From Pleurodeles waltl (Eukaryota > Chordata > Amphibia > Caudata > Salamandridae): a stretch of DNA of 64,000 nt. The notes beneath the pieces were generated by a model. The model had not been told where the DNA came from. It ran no database searches and worked only from the letters and a program-made list of their open reading frames with translations. A program made the position numbers and the translations under genes. This document shows, in pieces, positions 1 through 10,988 of the stretch. Location of the stretch: the NCBI RefSeq assembly GCF_031143425.1, contig NC_090451.1:352726339-352790338 (forward strand). The letters run 5' to 3'. How positions within the stretch are numbered: the stretch's first letter is position 1; each line of letters opens with the position of its first letter.

Positions 1-1008
1 TTCTCCTAGAACTGGACACAGTTGCAGCCTCAACCACTGATCCTGACCTGCTGATCCCTGCCAATGTGTATCCTGTTTCCAGCTCCACGATTAGTGAAGA
101 CAAGATCTCTGAGCTACCGGTATCTGATCTTGATGTGAAACCAGCCACACCAATGTCACCTGCTGTGTCCCTGAAACTAAAGACTCCTAAAAACCAGCAA
201 ACTGAAAACGAAGCTCAAGTACTGAAAGATGTAATATTTCCCACTGAAACTAAAGACTTGAATTTGAATCTTGTATTCGAAGATCTGATGATAAGTACTG
301 TTCTTAGTGTTTTATTGCAAGAAACCATCATCAATTCAAAGGCTAGAGCTGAAAATGTAGGTAGCAGTGTAAAGGTGATTTCTGAAGAGACTCCAGTTCT
401 ACTTCTTTCCAAAGAACAACCTTTCAGTGTAAACAGAGTTGAAGATCAACTATCTGTAGTAGAAACGCCTTGCAAAGAAACCATTTCTGATACCACAAAT
501 ACACCACAGAGCACTTGCAATGAAGAAATCTCAGTCTTGTCAGAAGATCACCCTAAAGAATTAGTTTGTGGAACTTCTACATTTTCATATGTTAATCCAG
601 TCTCTAAAGACATGAAAACCCCTGTTGCTCCTGAATTTGATACTCCAATGTCATCCAAGATGAAAGACAATTCTGACTTTTTCATGTTTACCTTGAGAAC
701 ACCAGTTACCCATGTCTCCCAAGTCTCTTTGCTTTGCAAGCCTCAGACCACAATCAATGTAAATACAGCTGCAGAAACAGACAAATCCTGCTTGTCAGAA
801 GGTGTTACAGACCTAACAGTTACTAATACACCAATCAGCTCCTCCAAAGAAGACAGTACTGAACAGGGAACTAATGTCCTAAAGAATACTGCCCATAATG
901 CCATTCCAGATCTCCTTGCTCCTGAATCCACTTCACCAGAAACCAACTCCATGCACTCCTCCCGTATCGATCGAACAATAAAGAGGAAAGACATCAGAGC
1001 CCATATCG
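1..1008 (+). CDS. Candidate host-gene exon (partial, unrecognised Ser/Thr-Pro-rich protein)
   Basis: One frame is open from base 3 through about 335 codons with no stop; it runs off the left edge, so the first in-frame GTG at 66 is not a real start. The predicted protein is hydrophilic, rich in Ser, Thr, Glu and Pro, with many Thr-Pro steps (KTP, ETP, DTP, RTP, NTP), and has no visible globular domain or membrane segment. That composition fits a long disordered exon of a phosphorylated nuclear or mitotic protein. Unlike the rest of the window it shows no transposon motif and no internal stop. The same frame stays open to 1676, but from about 1010 the translation becomes hydrophobic and enters an obvious repeat, so the exon probably ends near a GT at 1009-1010 (context cg|GTATTA, a weak donor). 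I do not recognise the protein; a resemblance to astrin/SPAG5-type N termini is only a guess. Confidence 0.5.
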
Positions 1009-1173
1009 GTATTAGTACATGCCTTGCTCATTGGAATATTCACCTATGGCAGGACTGTAAACTTATCAACCAAGGTTGGTGTTGGATTTTCTTGCTGTGG
1101 CTTTTCCTCTTCAACTTTTTTCAGCCAAAGGATCACCTTCTCTTCTTGAGCAGACTGGTGGGAGGGGGTATAC

Positions 1174-2523
1174 TGTTACGACTCGGTCGTCCCATTTCCA
1201 GGGGGCGCTGTAAGGGGACTGTCGGAAGCCTGGGAATCACCTTGAACACCTATCTAGAGTCCCTTGCTGACTCCTGTTTGTTTCTCTTTTCTCCATGGTA
1301 CACTTGTGTAGGACTACATTTGCTTCTTGGGACTGCAAATCCCATAATGCACAGCTTGGTAGTCAGGAAAACCCGGATTCTGTTTCCCATTGTTTTCAAT
1401 GGGAGAAGTCCAGTTGCTCCTTTTCACTGGATCCTCTCCTCCAGGACTTGCAAGTGTCCGAAACCACACACACCTGAAACCTCTCCTGTGCAGCCCAGCT
1501 TGGAACTGCTTATAAGCAGCCATTTCCTTAAGCTCCCTGTCGTGCATCGGACTTCGATTCCTTTGTATTACAGACCCTTTGTCAGATGGTGTTCCAGTTT
1601 TGTTCCTGTTCTGTTCCAGCTTGATCCTGTTTCCTGTTTCTCTGCCCTGCTCCTGATTGTTCCAGCCAGAGTCTGATCCCTACTTCTTAGCCTTGTACCT
1701 GTTTGTTTCTTCCAGAGCCTGCTCCCTGTTTCTCTGCCCTGCTCCTGCCTTGTTTCAGTCTGAACCTGCTCTCAGTTTCCCAGTCCTGTCTCTGTTTGTC
1801 CCAGCCAGAAGTTTGCGCCCTGTTTTCAAGTCCTAGTCCCGCCTTTGCTTCAGCCTGAGCCTGTTCCTAGTTCTTGCCTCTGCCTCTTTATTGTTCCCTT
1901 CTGTTTCTGTTTCTTCTTGGTTCTTTGTGTCTGGTAAGTGTTCTATCAGTCTTCACCAGTGTATACGTGTCCTCCTATGTACTGGGGTTGGCTCCTGGTT
2001 TCCAGGAGGCAATTCCAGCCCCCATCCTTGTCCAGTGTTATACGTTGTATTTCGTGCCTAACAGTGACAGTGTGCTATTGCTGTTTTCTCAGGAATCGCC
2101 ACTGTGTTTCCAGCTGGACCCTCAAGAGCGTGTCTTGTGTATGTAAGTACTTTCCTTGTTTGTGCTCTAGGGTCCAGAGAAAGAATCACTTCTGCTGCCT
2201 CCTTTCTATGGGGCTGGCAGGGTGACTATCTGTAAGAGCAAACTGCACAGAGGCATTGAGATTCCCTGTCACTGTGGGAGGTTCTGCGCCTTACTCTGTG
2301 TACAACCCCAGCGTGTTTGTCCACTGGTAATCCGTTTCCTGTTTGTTCACACAAGGGTTGCTCTGCTTTTGCTTTCCTGTTTCCTGTGCCTATCCATAGC
2401 TGTCCTTTCCGTGTATGCCTTTAGCTGCTCTTCTGCCACAGTACACTACCTCTGTAGGATATTCGGTGACCTCAAGGGGTGTCCCAACCAAAGTCCTGAT
2501 CAGCCCTGCCCGAAACCGTGACA
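1174..2523. mobile_element. LTR-like repeat, C/T-rich, about 1.35 kb
   Basis: The block starts TGTTACGACTCGG and ends AACCGTGACA, so it has TG...CA ends with partly complementary termini, as in LTRs. Inside it is strongly C/T-rich, with a degenerate, repeatedly used phrase of the type CCTGTTCCTG / TTCCAGCC / TTTCTCTGCCC between about 1600 and 1900. A segment near 1310-1380 resembles the widespread vertebrate phrase ACTACA..TCCCA.AATGC. No matching target-site duplication is visible (TATAC before, GACTT after), so the boundaries or the LTR assignment may be wrong. Long frames here have low-complexity translations and are not genes. Confidence 0.35.
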
Positions 2524-2877
2524 GACTTATCATATATCGAATGATAGTATGTAAGATCAATTGAACCTAAAGACAACAGAAAAATAAATCAAATAATCAA
2601 ACCTGTTGAAGGCACACACGTTTTAATTTCTTAAAAATCATGAAGTGTGGTTCAGTAGTCCATGCCAAAAGACCATAAGCATAGTTGTTGAATACGGACT
2701 CATTCTTCTCGTGGATGAGCTTTTAGAGTACATAAAGGGGACACTGTTCCCAGACAGGGACAGTGCTGCTTCTTTATGTCTTGGTACACCCAGAATCAGG
2801 AGGTGATACCCCCCGCACACACTGAATTTTGATTAACAGTAGGACAATATTGGTAAACACTGAAATGCATTTTATGT
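2524..2877. other. Unassigned AT-rich spacer
   Basis: About 350 bases between the LTR-like repeat and the DIRS left terminus. No coding potential, repeat motif or RNA gene was recognised; it may be residual intron or intergenic sequence. Confidence 0.3.
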
Positions 2878-3065
2878 CAATAATGGAGGCTCCTATTATG
2901 CATTCTTTTCATGCTTTATTAAAATAGCAGCAGTCAAGAACTACACTTCCCAAAAGGCTTAGCAACAGGCTAGCCACTGGGAACAAAAACGTAGGCATAT
3001 ACTGCACCAATAGTATAACACCAAGGACCATAGAATACCCACTTGACTGCAAGCAGCCCTCTTTT
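2878..3065 (+). repeat. DIRS left inverted terminal repeat
   Basis: Reading inward, the sequence passes through TTATGCATTCTTTTCATGC, AGCAGCAGTCAAGAACTACA and AAAAACGTAGGCATATACTG. The same phrases occur reverse-complemented at about 10770-10945 with a few substitutions. The match fades near 3065, after GCAAGCAGCCCTC. Confidence 0.88.
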
Positions 3066-3540
3066 CTTGCTGCTCGCAGTCAAGATGCGTACTCTTCCTT
3101 TTACCTCTTCAATTTTACATTGTTTCTCTATATGGTAATTCTCTGTTTATATTACAGTTTTGATAAGCACCCTTCTGCTTTAATTTTAAAAAAAATACCG
3201 GTGTTAGTTCCTATACTGAACCCCCACTCCTCGTTCCTGCTCACGGCGACCTAATTTGCCTGCGGGCCGGGGTTACACCAGCCTCATCTTCTTCGGACGC
3301 TCTCCTGCTGCCTAACCCGACTTTGTCTTCCCCGGACGCTTCCTTCCGACGTCCTCTCGCCTCGACAACTCTTTCCCTCTAGGGGGCGCAGCCCTAATCT
3401 CCGCCTCCTGCTCTGACTGGATATTTCCCCAGCGTCTCCACGCCTCAGGGTAGTGTTTTGCTTTGCTCGTTTTCATTCCAAGTGCTTTGCTTCATTTAAA
3501 TGTTTGTTGACTGTTTACCTCACAGGCTCTCTTTTTTAGC
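3066..3540 (+). other. DIRS 5' leader
   Basis: Sequence between the left terminal repeat and the first gag-like codons. It is CT-rich and relatively GC-rich (about 3225-3420), with several CpGs, unlike the AT-rich surroundings. It could hold the element's promoter, but I see no specific motif that proves this. Confidence 0.4.
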
Positions 3541-6500
3541 AAGGAGTCAGATAGTTCTCCTTTGATGCCTGACATAAATGATGATGAGGAAGTGTAGGAA
3601 GTTGGCTCTGTATGTACTATTTCAAAGTAAGAAATAGCATGCAAAGAGTCCAAGGGTTCCCCTTAGATGTAAGATAGTGGCAAAAAGAGATAATTCTAAT
3701 GCTCTATTTTGTGGTAGTGTGGTCGAACAGTAGGCTTATCAGAGGGTAGTGTTAAGCATTTGTTGTACATACACACAGGCAATAAATGAGCAACACACAC
3801 TCAAAGACAATTCCAGGCCAATAGGTTTTTGTATAGAAAAATATATTTTCTTAGTTTATTTTAAGAACCACAGGTTCAAGATTTACAATCAATACTTCAA
3901 ATGAAAGGTACTTCACTTAGATATCATAGGAACTTTGAATCAGCAAAATAGCGTGTACAGTTTTGGCAAAAATGGCAATAAGCTATTTTAAAACTAGACA
4001 CTACAAATTCAACAGTTCCTGGGGGAGGTAAGTGTTTGTTAGTTTTGCAGGTAAGTAAACCACCTACAGGGTTCATAGATGGGTCCAAGGTAGCCCACCG
4101 TTGGGGGTTCAGGGCAACCTCAAAGTTACCACACCAGCAGCTCAGGGCCGGACAGGTGCAGAGGTCAAAGTGGTGCCCAAAACACATAGGCTTCAGTGGA
4201 GAAGGGGGTGCCCCGGTTCCAGTCTGCCAGCAGGTAGGTACCCGCGACTTCGGAGGGCAGACCAGGGGGGTTTTGTAGGGCACCGGGGGGGACACAAGTC
4301 AGCACAAAAAGTACACCCTCAACGGCACGGGGGTGCAGAGTGCAAACAGGCGTCAGGTTTGCAATGGAGTTCAATGGGAGACCCGGGGGTCTCTTTAGCG
4401 AAGCAGGCAAGGGGGGGGCTCCTCGGGGTAGCCACCACCTGGGCAAGGGAGAGGGCACCTGGGGGTCGCTTCTGCACTGGAGGTCGGATCCTTCAGGTCC
4501 TGGGGGCTGCCGGTGTAGGGTCTTTACCAGGCGTCGGGTTCTTAGAAGCAGGAAGTCTCGGTCAGGGGGAGCCTCTGGATTCCCTCTGTAGGTGTCGCTG
4601 GTGGGACTCAGGGGGGTCAACTCTGGCTACTCACAGGGTCGCAGTCGCCGGGGAGTCCTCCCTGTAGAGTTGTTTCTCTGCGGGTCGAGCCGCGGGCGTC
4701 GGGTGCAGAGTGGAAAGTCTCACGCTTCCGGTGGGAAACGTGCAGTCCTTTAAAAGTTGTTTCTTTGTTGCAAAGTTGTTTCTTCTTTGGAGCAGAGCCG
4801 CTGTCCTCTGGAGTTCTTGGTCCTTTTAGATGCAGGGTAGTCCTCTGAGGCTTCAGAGGTCGCTGGACCCTGGGGAACGCGTCGCTGTTGCAGTTTGTCT
4901 TGAAGTGGGGAGACAGGCCTGTAGGGCTGGGGCCAAAGCAGTTGGTGTCTCTGTCTTCTCTGCAGGGCTTTCAGGTCAGTAGTCCTTCTTCGTCTTCAGG
5001 TTGCAGGAATCTCTCTTGCTTGGTTCTGGGGGCCCCTACATACTCAATTTAGGGGTGTGTTTAGGTCTGGGGGTTAGTAGCCAATGGCTAATAGCCCTGA
5101 GGGTGGCTACACCCTCTTTGTGCCTCCTCCCTGAGGGGAGGGGGACACATCCCTAATCCTATTGGGGGAATCCTCCATCTGCAAGATGGAGGATTTCTAA
5201 AAGTCAGTCACCTCAGCTCAGGACACCTTAGGGGTTGTCCTGACCGGCCAGTGACTCCTCCTTGTTTTTCTCATTATCTCCTCCGGCCTTGCCGCCAAAA
5301 GTGGGGCCGTGGCCGGAGGAGCGGGCATCTCCACTAGCTGGAATGCCCTGTGGCGCTGTAACAAAGGGGGTGAGCCTTTGAGGCTCACCGCCAGGTGTTA
5401 CAGTTCCTGCAGGGGGAGGTGAGAAGCACCTCCACCCAGTACAGGCTTTGTAACTAGCCACAGAGTGACAAAGGCATTCTCCCCATGTGTCCAGCAACAT
5501 GTCGGGTGTGTGGCAGGCTGGCAAAACTAGTCAGCCCACACTGGAAGTCGGGTATGTTTTCAGGGGGCATCTCTAAGATGCCAGATGCCCTCTGGGGTGT
5601 ATTCCACAATAAAATGTACACTGGCATCAGTGTGCATTTATTGTGCTGAGAAGTTTGATACCAAACTTCCCAGTTTTCAGTGTAGCCATTATGGTGCTGT
5701 GGAGTTTGTGTATGACAGACTCCCAGACCATATACTCTTATGGCTACCCTGCACTTACAATGTCTAAGGTTTTGCTTAGACACTATAGGGGCATAGTGCT
5801 CATGCACCTATGCCCTCACCTATGGTATAGTGCACCCTGCCTTAAGGCTGTAAGGCCTGCTAGAGGGGTGACATATCTATGCCATAGGCAGTGTGAGGTT
5901 GGCATGGCACCCTGAGGGGAGTGCCATGTCGACTTAGTAATTTTCTCCCCACCAGCACACACAAGCTGGCAAGCAGTGTGTCTGTGCTGGGTGAGTGGTC
6001 CCCAGGGTGGCATAAGACATGCTGCAGCCCTTAGACACCTCCCCTGGCACCAGGGCCCTTTGTACCAGGGGTACCAGTTACAAGGGACTTACCTGGATGC
6101 CAGGGTGTGCCAATTGTGGAAACAAAGGTACAGTTTTAGGGAAAGAACACTAGTGCTGGGGCCTGGATAGCAGGCCTCAGCACACTTTCAAATCATAAGT
6201 TGGCATCAGCAAAAGCAAAAAGTCAGGGGGTAACCATGCCAAGGAGGCATTTCCTTACAGGAAGTCTTTAAACAAGACATGAATATTTGTATTCAATCTT
6301 CGGTCAAGCTTTACAAGCTTCTATGGACAAAATGTAAAAAAATATTGAAAACACTGTCAAAAACATGGTGTCCAATACCCTGGCCTGTTCTGCGTGGGGG
6401 AAAGCAGAAAACGCAAGTTATCTATAAAGAAAATTTTGTCTAAAGGTGCTGAAATGACTAGTGAGGTTTCCTCACATCAGATTGAGGACTTAGTTCCTCC

Positions 6501-7330
6501 CTTAGTTGCCTCCGTGTAAGGAGGGGAATATCTCAAAAACTGCTAACAACTCTCCCTCCCTACATTCCAAATGTAAATCTAAATAAAGAAAATACTGATG
6601 CAGCGCCAAAAAAGATTGGCATTTCACACGTATTGGACACTGATGATGATGATATGGATGATTTATATCAAACCCATGTGCCTGGTGACAGTTTTTCTTC
6701 CTCTTCCCCTTCTCTTGCTAAGAGAAACAAAGTTTCCATTTCCGATGCTTCTTTTTCCATTGTGGATACTGAAGGTGTCCCTATGTTCGACCTCACTCTT
6801 ATCCATCACCCCAATTCCACTGCATGGTTACCTTCTTCCCATCTTGGGGATTAGATTTCTTCCCGTCTGCGCCTTGCCCTGGACAAACAAACTTGCGCAG
6901 AATTGAAATCTGAGTGCCCTAGACCATCCTTACCATCCAATATAACACCTACCCCCTCCATAGACCAATCTTTAATAACCTTCTTTACAAAATTCGGTAA
7001 GGATCCCCGTAAAGGGTTTGATAAATCCTGGACAACCTGCCAGGGCGAACTTCTCGATGTGGTTGGCCCTCTAGCCCGTATATATGACTTAGCCGAAACA
7101 GTCAGAGTGGACGATTCAACCATTAATCCTACAGATCTCTCTCTTTGGATCCAGAGAGCTTTTTGCCTTCTGGTAAACGCCAATTTGGCTATTATTCATG
7201 AGAGAAGGAAAGGCTTACTCTTAAAACTGGACCCAAAACTGGCAAATATTGCTTCCCTTGATCCCGGCATCCAAGCGGACGGCAACCTTTTTGGAGATTT
7301 CTTCATTAAGCCGTTATGTTACGACTTTTT
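3541..7330 (+). pseudogene. DIRS ORF1 (gag-like), split by an inserted LTR and frameshifted
   Basis: Coding traces begin near 3541 just before the inserted LTR (3593-6259) and resume at 6260 right after it. Downstream pieces are an acidic segment at 6633-6854 (MDTDDDDMDDLY start) and the best-kept part at 6903-7340. The latter contains the phrases WIQRAFCLLVNAN and ERRKGLLLKLDPKLA, characteristic of vertebrate DIRS ORF1 proteins (Trp..Arg-Ala..Leu-Leu..Asn-Ala-Asn, then Glu-Arg-Arg-Lys..Asp-Pro-Lys-Leu). The role is presumed to be structural and nucleic-acid binding. At least two frame changes and a stop at 6852-6854 break it, besides the 2.7 kb insertion. Confidence 0.75.
3593..6259 (-). mobile_element. 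Solo LTR, 2,667 bp, inserted in the DIRS gag (TSD GGAAG)
   Basis: The block starts TGTAGGAAG and ends TTTCCTTACA, and both sides carry the identical 5 bp GGAAG (3588-3592 and 6260-6264). DIRS coding sequence continues directly across it. TG...CA ends plus a 5 bp duplication fit a Gypsy-type LTR, and with no internal genes it is a solo LTR left by LTR-LTR recombination. The sense strand is probably minus: a polyadenylation-type AATAAA lies on that strand near 3855-3860, and on the minus strand the 3' end reads into AGCCAACTTCCTACA. A GC-rich stretch at about 4040-5000 gives long overlapping frames on both strands (up to 188 codons) that have no domain and are compositional artefacts. Confidence 0.93.
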
Positions 7331-7660
7331 CCTCTATTGACAAGGCACAACAATCTTTGAAAAACATTTTCAATCAGCGTGTTTTTGCATGGGCCGGTAG
7401 AGGCAGGAGCCGCTTTACCGGCCGGACCTACCAAAATCAAGGTACAAGAGGCTCCTTCAACTCTTCCTACAACGTCCAAGACTACAAGCCTCAGTTCTAT
7501 CCCCAGAGGTCCAGAGATGTCCGCGGCCACGGACAACGATACTCCAGGTCTAATATTTCCCAAGGTAAGCCTGTTTTCTGGCCTTCCCGTGGGAGGGCGA
7601 CTAAAATATTTCAATCCAAAATGGCATTCGATTACTTCAGACCCTTGGGTGTTAGACACA
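7330..7660 (+). pseudogene. DIRS ORF1 C-terminal Gly/Arg-rich tail
   Basis: In the frame open at 7249-7794 the translation has RGRSRFTGR, RGSFNSSY and WPSRGRA, an Arg/Gly/aromatic basic tail of the kind found at the end of DIRS ORF1, where RNA binding is likely. The preceding ORF1 core is in another frame, so a frameshift near 7320 separates them. It overlaps the start of the polymerase frame (open from 7379), which is normal for this element type. Confidence 0.6.
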
Positions 7661-8420
7661 GTTCAGGATCATCGCATCGAGCTATACTCACCTCCGTTTC
7701 AATCCGTTTTCCCACCTCCTCCAATATTTTCTCTACAAATGTCTTCTCTCATTACTACGGAAGTCCAGTCTCTCAAAGAGAAAAACGCTATTGAACCTTC
7801 CCTCCCCGATCCATCGGGATTCATGAGTTCTCTGTTCCTCGTCCAGAAGAAAAACAAAAAGCTAAGACCAGTGATCAATCTCAAATTATTCAACCAATTC
7901 GTAATTTATCGCCATTTCAAAATGGAAACTATAATTCATCTCAGAGACATTTTACTTCAAAACGACTGGCTGGTAAGACTCGACCTTCAGGATGCCTACC
8001 TGACTATTCCTATTCACCCATCTTAGAATTTTTTTACAATTTCAATGGCTTTCAAAAACTTATCAGTTTTCCTTCCTTCCTTTCGGGCTTTCGTCAGCCA
8101 CCTGGTGTTTTGCAAAGGTGATGAAACCAATCGTGGCCCACCTCAGATCTCTGGGTATCAGGCTCATAATTTATCTAGACGATATTCTCCTTATGCATCA
8201 AGATGTACGGTCTCTTTATTCCCACCTTCATCTCATGAGCTCACTCCTTTCGGATCTCGGTTTTCTCATAAATCCAGGAAAGTCTACTGTGGTGCCTACT
8301 CAACAAATAGAATTTTGGGGTTTTCTAATAGACTCCACCACAGCCACTCTCCATCTTCCTCCTTCAAAGGTTTCTTCGATCAAAAAAGAGCTTACTCACA
8401 CTCTTCAAAAGATCTAATCT
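7379..8420 (+). pseudogene. DIRS reverse transcriptase (one stop/frameshift)
   Basis: The first part (7379-8026) carries the fingers/palm motifs: a KKNKKLRPVINLK segment and the RLDLQDAYLTIPIHP block with the first catalytic Asp. A stop follows at 8024-8026. The frame resumes by 8030 with FQWLSKTYQF, LPFGLSSATWCFAKVMKP and IYLDDILL at about 8169, the YLDD catalytic motif. The section closes with LGFLINPGKS and EFWGFLIDS before a stop near 8418. Motif order and wording are those of DIRS/Gypsy-related polymerases. All catalytic aspartates are present, but the protein is split, so it is inactive unless the stop is bypassed. Confidence 0.88.
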
Positions 8421-9195
8421 CGCTAAGGTCCCTTGCAAGTGTGGTAGGTGTTCTCTCTTTCTCTAATCAGGCCATTTTTCCAGGACTGCTTCACTACTGA
8501 GCCCTACACGCCTAAAAATTCTCCACCTTCGCAAAGGTCTCGCCTTTTTCCGATCTTATAACTCTAGACACAGAATCTTTGCTAAAGATTCAATGGTGGC
8601 TATACCATTTGGATGCCTGGAACTGCAGAACTATCTTCCCCTCTGCGCCCGATCTTGTGTTAGAATCAGATGCAAGCCTCACGGGCTGGGGTGCCCACTG
8701 TAGACAAATATTGACTGGTGGTACATGGTCCGCAGAGGAGTCCAAATTGCACATAAACTGTTTAGAGATGCTTGCAGGATCCTTTGTGATCAAAAGCTTC
8801 GCAAAAAACAAAGCACAGTGTTCTATCCTTCTTCTCATGGACAACGTATTGGTAGTCCAATAAATAAATCACCTTGGAGGAACCAGATCAAAACCTTTGG
8901 CTCTATTAGCAAAATGCCTCTGGGAGTTCTGCCTATCCCTCAAATGTTATGTTCTAGCAGAGAATCTTCCAGGTTCCCAGAATTCCATAGTGGATTGGCA
9001 CTCCTGTCGTCTCAAGGATACCAGCGACTGGAAACTCCATCCATCCGTTATTCAAATGCTTCTGAGCAAATGGGATCCTTTCCATATAGATCTCTTCGTC
9101 TCTCGGCTAAATTCTCAACTTTCACTCTTTTTCAGTTGGCGTCCAGATCCTTTGGCGATGGCAACAGATGCGTTCCTACAGGATTGGTCCTGAAC
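8421..9195 (+). pseudogene. DIRS RNase H domain (frameshifted)
   Basis: The segment 8579-8863 has ESDASLTGWGA (catalytic Asp), HINCLEML (catalytic Glu) and LLMDN (catalytic Asp), the DIRS RNase H signature. The frame breaks near 8860. The adjacent frame 8897-9193 continues with LAENLPGSQNSIVDWHS and the proline/aromatic spacer FSWRPDPLAMATDAF that precedes the recombinase in DIRS elements. The first bases after the reverse transcriptase (8421-8578) are poorly preserved. Confidence 0.82.
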
Positions 9196-9302
9196 GTTCA
9201 ACTATGCTTTCCCTCCGTTCATTTTAATCAACCGAGTTTTAGCCCAAGTCAGACTCCAGAAAGCTCATTAGTCATTGTAACACCCTTCTGTCAGTCCCAG
9301 GT

Positions 9303-10434
9303 TTGGTTTCTTCCTCTTCTCGAATTATCAACAGACTTTCCTCTCCTTCTCCCGCTTTTCCTATCTCTTCTACTAGATCCGTCTGGATCTCCCCACAATC
9401 TAATTCGCAACAATTCCCTAACTCTCTCAGCTTGGAGGGTCTCGGGATGTCCCAGCAAGTCACTCTTATTTCTGCAGAAGCTTCAGAACTCATTAACAAT
9501 GCCTGGGCCCCCGGCACAAAGAAAGCCTATAAATCAGCTTGGTCTCTTTGGACAGGCTGGTGTGTGGGAAAATGTATCAATCCCTTTTCAGCAGATATAA
9601 ATCTTATCATTAACTTCTTGGCTGCCGAAGCCAGTTCAGGTAAGTCTTACAGAACAATAAATCTGTATAGATCAGCTATCTCCATGCATCATCAACATAT
9701 CAACGGCAAATCTGTTGGAGAACACCCCCTAGTCTGTCGCCTATTGAAGGGAGTAAAACTTTCTAAGCCTCCTACATCCAAATACACTTATCTGTGGGAC
9801 GTATCTCTAGTTCTAAATTTTTCCCCTCATGGCCCGAGAATCCAGATCTTTCTCTAAAAATGCTTTCAGCTAAGTTGACCATGCTGCTGTGCCTTATTTC
9901 CATTAAACGTGTCTCAGATGTTAAATCTTTAGAGGTTTCCTCTCGCCAATTTATGCCTACAGGTGTTTTATTTGACATTTCTAAACGCACAAAAACCAAC
10001 TTCATACAGTATTCTATCCTTTCTTCCTTAACAAACCAAAACTCTTTGTGGGACTCTGCTTAAAAGAATATGAAAAGAGAACTCTCAACCTCAGAATGTC
10101 CTCCCTTCATCAACTTCTAATTTCGTTCCGCAAACCCCACAAGCCAGTTTCCTCTGCTGCGTTAGCTCGTTGGGTGAAATGGGTCATGTCCTTAGAGGGA
10201 ATAGATATTTCCCCATTTGGGGCCCATTCTTCCAGGGGTGCCATGGCTTCCAAAGCCTTTTCAATAGGTTCTAGCTTAGAGGACATTCTGAGGTCGGCCT
10301 ATTGGTCTAATGATAATGTTTTCAGAACTTTCAATTGTAAACCTGTTAAAACTGCAACAACGTTGGTGATTGATATGCTTTTAACTAGCATAATAGGAGC
10401 CTCCGGTCTTGACATAAAATGTAGAATTTCCTAG
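9303..10434 (+). pseudogene. DIRS tyrosine recombinase (frameshifted, catalytic Tyr not visible)
   Basis: Three frames cover the protein: 9303-9857, 9794-10063 and 10048-10434. The first has the N-terminal SAM-like DNA-binding region (AWAPGTKKAYKSAW, then SYRTINLYRSAIS). The second contains KRVSDVKSL, the catalytic Arg box. The third has GAHSSRGAMAS, the His-x-x-Arg box, followed by AYWSNDNVFRTFNCK. In active relatives a catalytic Tyr follows the TF..F phrase; here Asn occupies that place, so the nucleophile seems lost. A stop at 10432-10434 ends the gene just before the internal complementary region. Confidence 0.85.
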
Positions 10435-10988
10435 TAAACTATGAAGGAAAGTCTTAATTTTATTAAAGACACAGAGGCGAGTATTATCCCACCGCTGTCT
10501 CTATTAACATGTTTCCTTTTTTCCCTCCAAGTGACTCCAGCATTGCCTCCTACATCTGGATGAAGCCAGATATTCTTCGCCTACGCCTTCCATTTCTGGA
10601 TCGGAGAGATCTCGGATCCTTTTCGTTCGCAACCTTCGGTTTTCTCCAAGTTATGCCTGGATTGTCTCCTGTTGCCAAGACTTTCTATCTTTCATCCTCG
10701 CTACGGCTATTATTGGATCAATCTTCCCTTTGTTTCATAACTCTATTTGAACTGCTCACTCAAGAAAGGAGGGCTGCTTGCAATCAAGTGGGTACTCTAT
10801 GGTCCTTGGTGTTATACTATTGTTGCAGTATATGCCTACGTTTTTGTTCCCGTTGGCTAGCCTGTTGTTAAGCCTTTTGGGAAGTGTAGTTCTTAACTGC
10901 TGCTATTTTAATAAAGCATGAAAAGAATGCATAATACTCGCCTCCATGTCTTTAATAATATTAAGACTTACCTTCATAGTATACTAGG
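10430..10988 (+). repeat. DIRS 3' end: internal complementary region, spacer and right inverted terminal repeat
   Basis: The phrase from 10430 (CCTAGTAAACTATGAAGG, then AAGTCTTAATTTTATTAAAG and GAGGCGAGTATTAT) reappears reverse-complemented at 10930-10988. The rest up to about 10945 holds the reverse complement of the left terminal repeat. The spacer at 10500-10760 has no gene. A sequence AATAAAGCATG at about 10909 could serve as a polyadenylation signal. Confidence 0.85.

Larger units (their letters stand above)
2878..10988 (+). mobile_element. DIRS-type tyrosine-recombinase retrotransposon (decayed, near full length)
   Basis: The order is left inverted terminal repeat, gag-like ORF1, reverse transcriptase, RNase H, tyrosine recombinase, right inverted terminal repeat. 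The left end (about 2878-3065) is the reverse complement of about 10760-10945, with only scattered mismatches. The block 10430-10490, just after the recombinase frame, is the reverse complement of the extreme right end 10930-10988; this is the internal complementary region expected of DIRS elements, which are thought to replicate through a circular intermediate and integrate by recombinase without target-site duplication. All genes carry stops or frameshifts, and ORF1 is interrupted at 3592/6260 by a solo LTR, so this copy is dead. The RT, RNase H and recombinase motifs make the family call secure. Confidence 0.92.

Noticed and set aside
1010..1676. Continuation of the 536-codon frame to 1676
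   Set aside because: From about 1010 the translation becomes hydrophobic and enters an LTR-like repeat; the open frame there is probably chance.
4101..4667. Overlapping long frames on both strands (188 and 151 codons)
   Set aside because: They lie in a GC-rich part of a solo LTR, overlap on opposite strands and show no domain.
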